Positions 1 through 8,397 of a stretch of 64,000 nucleotides of DNA are shown in pieces. The stretch's first letter is position 1. Each line of letters begins with the position of its first letter. The notes under the pieces were generated by a model that was given only the letters and a program-made list of their open reading frames with translations, was not told the DNA's origin and did not search any database. The stretch covers positions 3,286,001 to 3,350,000 of the forward strand of contig NZ_CP130713.1 in assembly GCF_030553055.1 (NCBI RefSeq). Reading direction: 5' to 3'. Position numbers and translations under genes: made by a program. Origin of the DNA: Streptomyces sp. XD-27 (lineage in GTDB: Bacteria; Actinomycetota; Actinomycetes; Streptomycetales; Streptomycetaceae).

Positions 1-5
1 GGGGC

Positions 6-1133
6 TCACAGCGGGTTCGGTGGCGGCGTTGGGCGCGGTGGCGTTCCTGGTGCGTCGCCGCTGGCCGCTTCCGCAGCCGGCGCGTCGGGGCGGCCGGGGC
101 CGCGGCTGACGCTGCCGTCGGCCGCGTCGGCATCGCTTTCAGGGGCGGCGTCGGCGGTAGCGGCAGGGCCGTCGGCGTCAGCGGTCGCGGCAGGGCCGTC
201 GGCGTCAGCTTGGGCGTCAGCGGCCGGGCCCGCGGCGGCACCGGGGGCCGCGTCCTCCTCGGTGCCGCCGGGGGCCGCCTCCTCCTCGGTGCCGCCGGTG
301 GCCGTCCAGGCGGCGCAGTACAGCGTTAGCTTCGCGGTGAGGTTGATCCACAGGAGCAGGGCGATGGGCACACCGAACGCCCCGTACATGCTCTTGGCCG
401 CGACCCCTTGCAGATAGCCGCTGAGCGCCAGCTTCAGCCCCTCGAAGCCGACCGCGCCGATGAGCGCGGCGACGAGGACCTGGCGGCGCGGCGGATGCAC
501 GCTGGGCAGCAGCGTCAGCACGTAGCACATGAGGAGGAAGTCGGCGGCGACGGCGGCGGCGAAGGCGGCGAGCCGCAGCAGCCAGCCGCCGACGCCGTTG
601 CCGGAGATGTCCAGTTGGTCCGCCGTCCACCCGATGGCGGTCACGGCGAAGGTGGAGACGGCGAAGGAGCCGACCGCGACCCCGCCGAGGCCCATGAGCA
701 CCCCGCCGTCCTTGAGCTTGCGCAGCACCGGGTTGCCGGTCTCGTCGTCCAGTTCCCATACGGCCCGCAGGCACTCGCGGAGCGAGCCGACCCAGCCGAT
801 ACCGGTGAGGAGGAGCAGCGCGCCCGCGACTGATCCGACGGTGGCCGCGTTGTCCACCAGGCCGCTGAGGTCGAGCTGGCCGGAGATGCCGGGCACCCGC
901 TCGGCGAGCTCCTGTTCCAGCTCGTTCATCCGGCGCTCGCTGAGTACGGCCGCGCCGATCGCCGCCGCGACCGTGACGAGGGGGAAGAGCGCCACGAAGC
1001 TGACGAACGTGATCGCGGCCGCCAGCCGGGTCCAGTGGACGCGGTCCAGCGTCTCGTACGCGCGCCAGGCGTGCGTACGCATCAGGCGGGCGGCGAGCGG
1101 GCCGATCCACGGCAGCCGGGTCAACCAGTCCAT
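6..1133 (-). CDS. YihY/BrkB-family integral membrane protein
   Basis: A 375-aa polytopic membrane protein of the YihY/virulence factor BrkB family. Hydrophobic segments are visible at roughly residues 35-60, 100-120, 145-170, 185-215 and 220-275. The N-terminal pattern LDRVHWTRLAAAITFVSFVALFPLV and the ILLLWINL-like segment near residue 260 are typical of the family. The last ~95 residues are a low-complexity Ala/Asp/Gly/Pro tail (ADADGPAATADADG repeats) beyond the conserved domain, likely a cytoplasmic or disordered extension. The start ATG has a GGTGAGG-type ribosome site. It follows the GtrA gene by 28 nt on the same strand, so it is probably the last gene of that unit. The molecular function of the family is not established. 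Confidence 0.85.
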   Translation of the reverse strand: MDWLTRLPWIGPLAARLMRTHAWRAYETLDRVHWTRLAAAITFVSFVALFPLVTVAAAIGAAVLSERRMNELEQELAERVPGISGQLDLSGLVDNAATVGSVAGALLLLTGIGWVGSLRECLRAVWELDDETGNPVLRKLKDGGVLMGLGGVAVGSFAVSTFAVTAIGWTADQLDISGNGVGGWLLRLAAFAAAVAADFLLMCYVLTLLPSVHPPRRQVLVAALIGAVGFEGLKLALSGYLQGVAAKSMYGAFGVPIALLLWINLTAKLTLYCAAWTATGGTEEEAAPGGTEEDAAPGAAAGPAADAQADADGPAATADADGPAATADAAPESDADAADGSVSRGPGRPDAPAAEAASGDAPGTPPRPTPPPNPL

Positions 1134-1161
1134 GGTCCAGACCTCACCGGTTCGTCAGTGT

Positions 1162-1872
1162 TCATGCGTGGTCCTGAACCCGGAACACAAGGTTCCGGGT
1201 GCCCCAGAAGCGTAGGCAGGTGGCGAGGGCCATGCCGACTCCGGCCCCGGAGACGGTGTCGGCGCGGGCGGAGGTCAGGCCGAGGCCGTAGTGCGACACG
1301 AGCAGGCACAGCAACTGCACGGCGGCGCCGGCGGCGTTGACGGCGCAGAAGACGACGTACCGGCGGGCGCGGCGTACGCCCGGCCGACGCCGGTAGGTCC
1401 CGACGGCGTTGCCGAGGTAGGCGACGGTGCACGCGGCGGCGAAGGACAGCGCCTTCGCGGACAGCGGCCCGAACCCGGCGGACCCGCGCAACCAGACGAA
1501 GAGGACGACGTCGACGGCGTACGCGGCGCCCCCGGCGAGGGCGAACCCGGCCAGCTCGGGCAACAGGGCGCGGAGGCGGGCGACGGCACCGGCGGGACGA
1601 GCGCGCGGCGGCACACGGGGACGGGCGGGGCCGAGGGCATCGCGCGGCGGCGCACCCCTATCAGCGGCACCACGCGGCGGCGCACCCGGATCGGCGGCAC
1701 CACGCGGCGGTGCACCCGGATCGGCGGCACCGCGCCGCAGGACGCCCCGGCCGACGGCGCCTCGCGGCGGGGCGGCCCGATCGGCCGCATCGCGCGGCCC
1801 CCGCGGCGGGCCGCCGACGTCACCGACGTCACCGACGTCGCCGACGTCACCGGGAGCGCCGGGCGCCGTCAC
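1162..1872 (-). CDS. GtrA-family membrane protein (Rv3789-like)
   Basis: A 236-aa protein with a C-terminal GtrA domain of four predicted membrane helices over about residues 95-235 (ELAGFALAGGAAYAVDVVLF at the start, RFWGTRNLVF at the end). GtrA proteins handle polyprenyl-phosphate-linked sugars; mycobacterial Rv3789 acts with decaprenyl-phosphoryl-arabinose. The GTG start overlaps the UbiA stop codon as GTGA, which indicates translational coupling and fixes the start. Residues ~10-75 form an Arg/Pro/Ala-rich head with two internal repeats (DVG triplets; APPRGAADPG decapeptides) not present in the usual ~130-150-aa family member. The context with UbiA, PAP2, DprE1 and DprE2 supports a role in translocating or presenting lipid-linked arabinose; this is inferred. 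Confidence 0.8.
   Translation of the reverse strand: MTAPGAPGDVGDVGDVGDVGGPPRGPRDAADRAAPPRGAVGRGVLRRGAADPGAPPRGAADPGAPPRGAADRGAPPRDALGPARPRVPPRARPAGAVARLRALLPELAGFALAGGAAYAVDVVLFVWLRGSAGFGPLSAKALSFAAACTVAYLGNAVGTYRRRPGVRRARRYVVFCAVNAAGAAVQLLCLLVSHYGLGLTSARADTVSGAGVGMALATCLRFWGTRNLVFRVQDHA
1660..1860. repeat. Tandem coding repeats in the GtrA N-terminus
   Basis: Two short-period tandem arrays lie inside the 5' part of the GtrA gene. Around 1660-1735 a ~27-bp unit containing CACGCGGCGGTGCACCCGG-like sequence recurs about three times. Around 1818-1852 a 9-bp unit (GACGTCACC and variants) recurs four times. Both keep the reading frame and so expand the Arg/Pro/Ala-rich and Asp-Val-Gly parts of the protein. 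They look like slippage products. Confidence 0.7.
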
Positions 1873-2903
1873 AGCCCCGCGACCGCCAGTCCGTACAGTC
1901 CCGTCCAGGCCAGCGCGATCACCGCCAGCGGGCGGTCGCGCAGCACCACATCCTCCGGCGCCCCGGCCGTGCCCCGGTCCGCGAACACGGCGTACCGCAG
2001 GACGGCGAGGATGAAGGGGATCATGGACAGCTGGCGCCACGGCAGCAGTCCCCCGCCACCGCCGGTGCCGCCCTCCAGACCCTCCAGGCCCCCCACGCCT
2101 TCCACGCCCTCCAGCGCCCACAGGCAGTACGCGAGCACGGCCACCCCGGCGGCGAGCTGCCATACGAACCGCAGATAGCCGACGGTGTACTCGCGCAGCA
2201 GCGCCCGCGAGGCGCCCGGCGGGCGGCTGTCGCCCGGGCCCGCCGGGCGGGCCATCAGCAGCGCCTCGCTGTACCGCTTGGCAGCCACCATGAACAGCGC
2301 GCCGAACCCGGTGGTGATCAGGAACCAGCGCGACAGCGGAATGCCGAGCGCCAGCCCGCCGACGACGGCGCGCATCAGGAAGCCGGTGGTGACGACGGCC
2401 AGGTCGACGACGAGGACGTGCTTGAGCGAGACGCAGTAGGCCAGTTGCATGGCGACGTAGGCGGTCAGCAGCCCCGCGGTGGCCGTGTTGCACAGCGCCG
2501 CGGCGGTGACGGGGGCGAGGACCGCGAGGAGCGCGCCGACGGCGTACGCGACGGACTCGGGCACCTGCCCGGAGGCGACGGGGCGTCGGCACTTGTCGGG
2601 ATGCGCGCGGTCCGCCTCGGCGTCGACGGCGTCGTTGACGAGGTAGACGGCGGACGCGGCGGCGGTGAAGAGGGCGAAGACGACGGCGAGCCGGGCCAGG
2701 ACGGGCCCGGAGCCGAGTTCGCCGGCGGCGGCGGGCGCGGCGACGACGAGCACGTTCTTCACCCACTGGCGCGGCCGCGCGGTACGCAGCAGCCCGGCGG
2801 GCAGGGACGCCGCCCTCGCCCGCGCCGTGGCGGCGGCCGACGGGGGCTGGGGCCGGGGCCCCTGCGGCTGGGGCTCTTCGAGCAGCGTGTCCGGGTCGGT
2901 CAC
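1869..2903 (-). CDS. UbiA-family prenyltransferase (decaprenyl-phosphate phosphoribosyltransferase-like)
   Basis: A 344-aa polytopic UbiA-superfamily enzyme, related to mycobacterial Rv3806c, which transfers 5-phosphoribose from PRPP to polyprenyl phosphate. The first Asp-rich motif NDAVDAEAD is at about residues 90-98, followed by KCRRPVASG, both typical of this subgroup. Hydrophobic helices continue to the C-terminus, with a Gly/Leu/Glu-rich insertion (EGVGGLEGLEGG) around residue 265. The GTG start at 2903 is chosen because GGAGGG lies six bases upstream; longer readings have no ribosome site and an Arg/Pro-rich head. It precedes GtrA with a 4-bp overlap. Chain length and identity of the lipid acceptor cannot be read from sequence. 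Confidence 0.85.
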   Translation of the reverse strand: MTDPDTLLEEPQPQGPRPQPPSAAATARARAASLPAGLLRTARPRQWVKNVLVVAAPAAAGELGSGPVLARLAVVFALFTAAASAVYLVNDAVDAEADRAHPDKCRRPVASGQVPESVAYAVGALLAVLAPVTAAALCNTATAGLLTAYVAMQLAYCVSLKHVLVVDLAVVTTGFLMRAVVGGLALGIPLSRWFLITTGFGALFMVAAKRYSEALLMARPAGPGDSRPPGASRALLREYTVGYLRFVWQLAAGVAVLAYCLWALEGVEGVGGLEGLEGGTGGGGGLLPWRQLSMIPFILAVLRYAVFADRGTAGAPEDVVLRDRPLAVIALAWTGLYGLAVAGL

Positions 2904-3131
2904 GGGACCCTCCGGGCACACGGCAGCCGCATGCGGCACGCCCGGGCGCGGCACACGTGCCTGGGGTGCCATGGTCGGGCCCCCTGGCCGGGCCCCGCAC
3001 ACCGCAAGCCGGCTACGCGCCCCAGAAGCGCCGCCGAGGCACAGCCGACGGGGCACAGCCGACGAGGCACGGCCGTCGCGGACCCGCGACACCGGCGGCC
3101 GGCGGGCGGCACCTTCCGAACCGCCGCGGCG

Positions 3132-3932
3132 TCACCCATGACCGCTTCCCCTCCCCTGGAGGGGCCCGCGGGCCCAAGGGGCGGCGAGGCGGGCGGTCAG
3201 GGCGCCCAGGAGGGCGCCCGCCGCGATGTCCGTGGGGTAGTGGACGCCCGCCACCAGCCGGGACACGCACATCGCGGCCGCCGCGCCCGGCAGCCATCGC
3301 CCGCTCGGCCACCCGGTCGGCCACCCGGTCGGCCGCAGCGCGCCGTACGCGACCACCGCCGCGGCCGAGGAGGCCGCGTGGGAGCTGGGGAAGGAGTGCC
3401 GGGCCGCCGTGCGAACGAGGGGCGGGCGGCCGGGGAGGTCCGGGCGGGGCCGCCGTACCACCCGCTTGAGGCCCATGCTCGCCAGGTGCGCCGCGCCGAC
3501 GAGCACCGTGCCGCGCAACCACGCGGCACGCCGCCCGGCGTCGCCGGTCCTGCCCGCCCGCGCCGCTCCGGTCAGCCCGGCGGCCAGCCACACCGCGCCA
3601 TGCTCGCCGCACCAGGACAGCGCGCGGACGGCGGCCGCCACCCGCGGATCGCTCCCGCGGTCACGCAACGCGACGAGCAACCGCCGATCGAGCCCGCCAC
3701 CGGCCGGCGGGCCTTCGAGGCAGCCCGCCGCGAGGCCCCACACCGCCCACGGGAACGGCGACGCCGCCCCCGGCCCCGCGCCGCCGCGCCGCCCCGACCC
3801 GTTCCCGGTACGGGGCGCACCGTCCCGACGGGCGCGCGCCGACGCACGCCACGGCGGGCTGACCGCCGCGGGACGGCGCGGCGCGGGGCGCCCGGGGCGC
3901 GGCCTCGCCAGCGCCCCGGCAAGCGCCCCCAT
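3132..3932 (-). CDS. PAP2-family phosphatase
   Basis: A ~266-aa membrane phosphatase of the PAP2 superfamily. All three motifs are visible: K156-x6-RP (LKRVVRRPRP), PSSH at residues 182-185, and SRLVAGVHYPTD at residues 224-235 with the catalytic His. The position next to UbiA matches mycobacterial Rv3807c, thought to remove the 5-phosphate from polyprenyl-phosphoryl-5-phosphoribose, so that reaction is proposed here. The N-terminal ~60 residues are Arg/Pro-rich and the start is uncertain: ATG 3932 is given, but GTG codons at 3938 and 3950 are also possible, the former with a GGGGGG run upstream. It lies 228 nt upstream of UbiA on the same strand. Confidence 0.8.
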   Translation of the reverse strand: MGALAGALARPRPGRPAPRRPAAVSPPWRASARARRDGAPRTGNGSGRRGGAGPGAASPFPWAVWGLAAGCLEGPPAGGGLDRRLLVALRDRGSDPRVAAAVRALSWCGEHGAVWLAAGLTGAARAGRTGDAGRRAAWLRGTVLVGAAHLASMGLKRVVRRPRPDLPGRPPLVRTAARHSFPSSHAASSAAAVVAYGALRPTGWPTGWPSGRWLPGAAAAMCVSRLVAGVHYPTDIAAGALLGALTARLAAPWARGPLQGRGSGHG

Positions 3933-4194
3933 CAGCACGCCAGGCGGCACCCCCCGCGCATACGTGTCCTTCGGCGGCAGCGGACCCGCCCCCTCTCCTC
4001 CGTGGCGCTCTTCCGTCGTGCCCGTCCAGCGCGTCGCGCCCGTCCATCGCGTCGCGCCTCGTCCGCCTCCGACTCTCCCCGGCCGCCGCCGGAGTTCCAC
4101 GGCAATGTTGTCCGACACTCCGCTAATCACCCTTTTCGGCGAGAAAGGTGCGTATCTCCACACCAGGGACGCAACGGGCGATACCGTCGCGGAC

Positions 4195-5544
4195 ATGTCC
4201 CTTGTCACCGTCGGCTGGGGCCGCACCGCGCCCACCGCCGCCGCCCGGGTCCTGCGCCCCCGCTCGTACGAAGAGGCCGCCGAGGCGGTGCGGGGCTGCG
4301 GTGCGCGCGGGGGCATCGCGCGCGGGCTGGGGCGGGCCTACGGCGACGCCGCGCAGAACGCGGGCGGGGCCGTCCTGGACATGACCGGCCTCGACCGGAT
4401 CCGGACCGTCGACGCCGAGCACGGCGAGGTGGTCTGCGACGCCGGAGTGAGCCTGCACCACCTGATGGAGGTGCTGCTCCCGCTCGGCTGGTTCGTGCCC
4501 GTCACCCCCGGCACCCGCTACGTGACCGTCGGCGGCGCGATCGGCGCGGACATCCACGGCAAGAACCACCACGTCTCCGGCGCCTTCTGCCGCCACGTAC
4601 GGTCCCTGGAACTGCTCACCGCCGACGGTTCCGTGCGCACCCTCACCCCCGACATGGCCCTGTTCCGGGCCACCGCGGGCGGCATGGGGCTGACCGGCGT
4701 CATCCTCTCCGCCACCCTCCGGCTGCTGCCCGTCGAGACCTCCTGGATGTCGGTGGACACCGAGCGTGCCCGCGACCTCGATGACCTGATGGACCGGCTC
4801 GCCGCCACCGACCACCACTACCGCTACTCCGTCGCCTGGATCGACCTGCTCGCACGCGGCGCGGCCACCGGCCGGGCCGTCCTCACCCGCGGTGAGCACG
4901 CCCCGCTCGACGCGCTGCCCGCCCGCGTCCGCCGGGCCGCGCGGCCGCTGGCGTTCCGCCCCGGCCGACTGCCTCCTCCGCCGCGCGGGCTCCCCGGCCG
5001 ACTGCTGTCCCGTACCACCGTGGGGGTCTTCAACGAGCTCTGGTACCGCCGGGCGCCCGACCTGCGCACCGGCGAGCTCCAGACCATCCCCGCCTTCTTC
5101 CACCCCCTCGACGGCGTGCCGCACTGGAACCGGATCTACGGCCGCGACGGCTTCGTGCAGTACCAGTTCGTCGTCGGCCACGGCCGGGAGGAGACCCTGC
5201 GCCGCGTCGTCCAGCGCATCGCGCGCCGCCGCTGGCCGTCCTTCCTGGCCGTGCTGAAGCGGTTCGGCGAGGCCGACCGGGGCTGGCTGTCCTTCCCGTC
5301 GGCCGGCTGGACCCTCGCGCTGGACATCCCCGCCCGGCTGCCCGGTCTCGGCCGCTTCCTCGACGCCCTGGACGAGGACGTCGCCGAGGCGGGCGGCCGG
5401 ATCTACCTGGCCAAGGACGCCCGCGTACGGCCCGAACTGCTCGACGCGATGTATCCGCGGCTGGCCGACTTCCGCAGCCTGCGGCGCGCGGTCGACCCGC
5501 ACGGGGTCTTCACCTCCGACATGGCCCGCCGCCTGGCCCTGTGA
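4195..5544 (+). CDS. dprE1: FAD-linked oxidase, DprE1-like (polyprenylphosphoryl-ribose 2-oxidase)
   Basis: A 449-aa flavoprotein that aligns over its whole length with mycobacterial DprE1, recalled from memory: GWGRTAPT at the N-terminus, ARGLGRAYGDAAQN, GGAIGADIHGKNHH (H121 matching His132, the FAD-bearing region), LQYQFVV, AKDAR (K407 matching the essential Lys418) and the C-terminus VFTSDMARRL. DprE1 oxidises the C2 hydroxyl of polyprenyl-phosphoryl-ribose as the first half of epimerisation to arabinose. The residue matching Cys387, the covalent target of benzothiazinones, is Ala (A375, codon GCG at 5317-5319). ATG 4195 matches the family start; ATG 4105 with GGAG upstream would add 30 residues. 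DprE2 follows downstream. Confidence 0.88.
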   Translation: MSLVTVGWGRTAPTAAARVLRPRSYEEAAEAVRGCGARGGIARGLGRAYGDAAQNAGGAVLDMTGLDRIRTVDAEHGEVVCDAGVSLHHLMEVLLPLGWFVPVTPGTRYVTVGGAIGADIHGKNHHVSGAFCRHVRSLELLTADGSVRTLTPDMALFRATAGGMGLTGVILSATLRLLPVETSWMSVDTERARDLDDLMDRLAATDHHYRYSVAWIDLLARGAATGRAVLTRGEHAPLDALPARVRRAARPLAFRPGRLPPPPRGLPGRLLSRTTVGVFNELWYRRAPDLRTGELQTIPAFFHPLDGVPHWNRIYGRDGFVQYQFVVGHGREETLRRVVQRIARRRWPSFLAVLKRFGEADRGWLSFPSAGWTLALDIPARLPGLGRFLDALDEDVAEAGGRIYLAKDARVRPELLDAMYPRLADFRSLRRAVDPHGVFTSDMARRLAL

Positions 5545-5690
5545 GTCCGCCCCTCCATACGTCCCCGCGAGTCCGCCTCCCTACGCCCCTGTGAGCCCGC
5601 CGCCCCTGTGAGCCCTACGCCCCTGTGAATCCGCCTCCGTACACCCCCTATGAGCCGCCTCGTACGCCTCCATGAGTCCGCGTTCCCCCC
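5541..5690 (+). repeat. Degenerate tandem repeat between dprE1 and dprE2
   Basis: The 164-nt spacer between the two genes consists of about six or seven degenerate copies of a ~20-27-bp unit with the core CCTGTGAGTCCGCC followed by TCCGTACGCC. The first copy includes the stop codon of dprE1. This suggests the spacer arose by slippage of the 3' end of that gene, separating two genes that may once have been closer. No hairpin terminator is seen in it, so co-transcription is still possible. Confidence 0.75.
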
Positions 5691-5708
5691 ACATGCCCTG
5701 GAGCCCCC

Positions 5709-6467
5709 ATGAAAGACGCCTTCGGCGCCCCGCAGTCCCTGCTCGTTCTCGGCGGCACCTCCGAGATCGCCCTGGCCACCGCCGCCCGCCTGATCACGCG
5801 GCGCACCCGCACCGTCTGGCTGGCCGGCCGCCCCTCCCCCGCGCTGGACGCCGCCGCGGCGCGGCTGCGCACCCGGCCCGGCACCGACATCCGGACCGTC
5901 CCCTTCGACGCCCTCGATCCCGAGGCGCACGAGCCGACCCTCGGCAAGGTCTTCGCCGAGGGCGACATCGACATGGTGCTGCTGGCCTTCGGAGTGCTGG
6001 GCGACCAGGAGCGGGACGAGGACGAGCCGCTCGCCGCCGTCCGGGTCGCCCAGACCAACTACACCGGCGCCGTGTCCGCCGCCCTGGTCTGCGCCCAGGC
6101 GATGCGCCGCCAGGGCCACGGCTCGCTGGTGGTGCTGTCCTCCGTGGCCGCCGAACGCGCCCGCCGCTCGAACTTCATCTACGGCTCCAGCAAGGCGGGG
6201 CTGGACGCCTTCGCGCACGGCCTGGGCGACGCGCTGCGCGGCAGCGGGGTGCACGTGATGGTGGTACGCCCCGGTTTCGTACGGACGAAGATGACCGCCG
6301 GGCTGGCGGAGGCGCCGCTGGCGACCACCCCCGAGGCCGTCGCCGGTGCGATCGAGACGGGCTTGCGGCGGCGCAGCGAGACGGTGTGGGTGCCGGGTCC
6401 GCTGCGGCTGGTGATGTCGGCACTGCGGCACATCCCGCGCCCGGTCTTCCGCCGCCTGCCGCTGTGA
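5709..6467 (+). CDS. dprE2: SDR-family reductase, DprE2-like
   Basis: A 252-aa short-chain dehydrogenase. It has a Rossmann nucleotide site GGTSEI at residues 15-20 and the catalytic Ser144/145, Tyr158 and Lys162 (YGSSK). The VRPGFVRTKMT segment near residue 200 is shared with DprE2. In mycobacteria DprE2 reduces the 2-keto intermediate made by DprE1 to polyprenyl-phosphoryl-arabinose with NADH. It follows the DprE1 gene on the same strand after a repeat-filled spacer, with GGAG nine bases before the ATG. The pairing with DprE1 makes this assignment much stronger than the SDR fold alone. Confidence 0.86.
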   Translation: MKDAFGAPQSLLVLGGTSEIALATAARLITRRTRTVWLAGRPSPALDAAAARLRTRPGTDIRTVPFDALDPEAHEPTLGKVFAEGDIDMVLLAFGVLGDQERDEDEPLAAVRVAQTNYTGAVSAALVCAQAMRRQGHGSLVVLSSVAAERARRSNFIYGSSKAGLDAFAHGLGDALRGSGVHVMVVRPGFVRTKMTAGLAEAPLATTPEAVAGAIETGLRRRSETVWVPGPLRLVMSALRHIPRPVFRRLPL

Positions 6468-6522
6468 CCGGCCGCTCCCCGGACGGGGTCGGCTCTACAG
6501 CGGGCTCTTACAGCGTCGGGCT

Positions 6523-7107
6523 CTACAGCGTCGGCGCGGGCGGGCGGGAGAGGTGTCCCTGCCGGGGCACGCCCGGCGCCGCGCTCCCCCCGAACGGGAA
6601 CTCCCGCTCCAGCCGCCAGACCCCGTCCGGTCCCTGCTCGTACAGCGCGAAGCCGCTGATCGTCCAGGACGCCTCGAAGTCCGCCAGTTCCCGCTGCGCC
6701 CGGTCCATCGACGCCTCGTCGATGCCGTGCGCCACGGTCACGTGCGGGTGGTACGGGAACTGCAGCTCGCGCTCGCAGGGCCCGGCGCCCGCCCGGACCC
6801 GCGCCTGGAGCTCCGTGCACTGGTCGGCGCCCTCCGCGATCGCGACGAAGACGACCGGGGACAGCGGGCGGAAGGTGCCGGTGCCCGACAGCCGCATCGG
6901 GAAGGCGCGGCTCGCCGCCGCGACCCCCGCCAGATGCGCCTCGACGGCGGGCAGCGCGGAGACGTCGACCTCGGTGGGCGGCAGCAGGGTGACGTGGGTG
7001 GGGATGCCGTGTGCGGCCGGGTCCCCGAAGGCCGCGCGCCGCTTCTGGAGGAAGCTGCCGTACGGCTCCGGGACCGCGATCGAAACGCCGAGGGTTACGG
7101 TCCCCAC
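6523..7107 (-). CDS. 2'-5' RNA ligase / cyclic phosphodiesterase family protein
   Basis: A 194-aa 2H-phosphoesterase family protein. Two HxT motifs are visible, THVTLL around residue 37 and PHVTVAH around residue 120, with the spacing usual for bacterial 2'-5' RNA ligase or RNA 2',3'-cyclic phosphodiesterase proteins. The GTG start at 7107 is preceded by GGAGGGAG at a spacing of six and gives the usual family start VGTVTLGVSIAVPEP; the upstream ATG adds 14 residues without support. It is downstream of trpS on the same strand (210-nt gap). Substrate unknown; a role in RNA end processing is the likely one. Confidence 0.85.
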   Translation of the reverse strand: MGTVTLGVSIAVPEPYGSFLQKRRAAFGDPAAHGIPTHVTLLPPTEVDVSALPAVEAHLAGVAAASRAFPMRLSGTGTFRPLSPVVFVAIAEGADQCTELQARVRAGAGPCERELQFPYHPHVTVAHGIDEASMDRAQRELADFEASWTISGFALYEQGPDGVWRLEREFPFGGSAAPGVPRQGHLSRPPAPTL

Positions 7108-7317
7108 TGCGGTCTCCCTCCTGGCTCTCGCGAGCCCCGGCTGCTGCACCCCGTGTCAGTGTGGCGGCTGCACCGCCCTCGCGGCTACCTACGTCGGTCC
7201 CCCGGTGCACGGGCCCATGGTCCCTACACCGGCGCTTGCTCATTCCGTGCTGGGTGATCCCCTACTCAATGGTCCCGTGCCCGGTGCACCCTCGCTTGGT
7301 GATCCCGTGCCCGGCGA

Positions 7318-8364
<1,047 letters not shown>

Positions 8365-8397
8365 TCACCGCCCCCGTACGTCGGTCGACCAACGCGG

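Noticed and set aside
1710..4784. A 1024-codon open frame on plus
   Set aside because: It is antisense to GtrA, UbiA and PAP2 and out of frame with dprE1; composition is Arg/Pro/His-rich without any domain. Long shadow frames are expected in DNA of this GC content.
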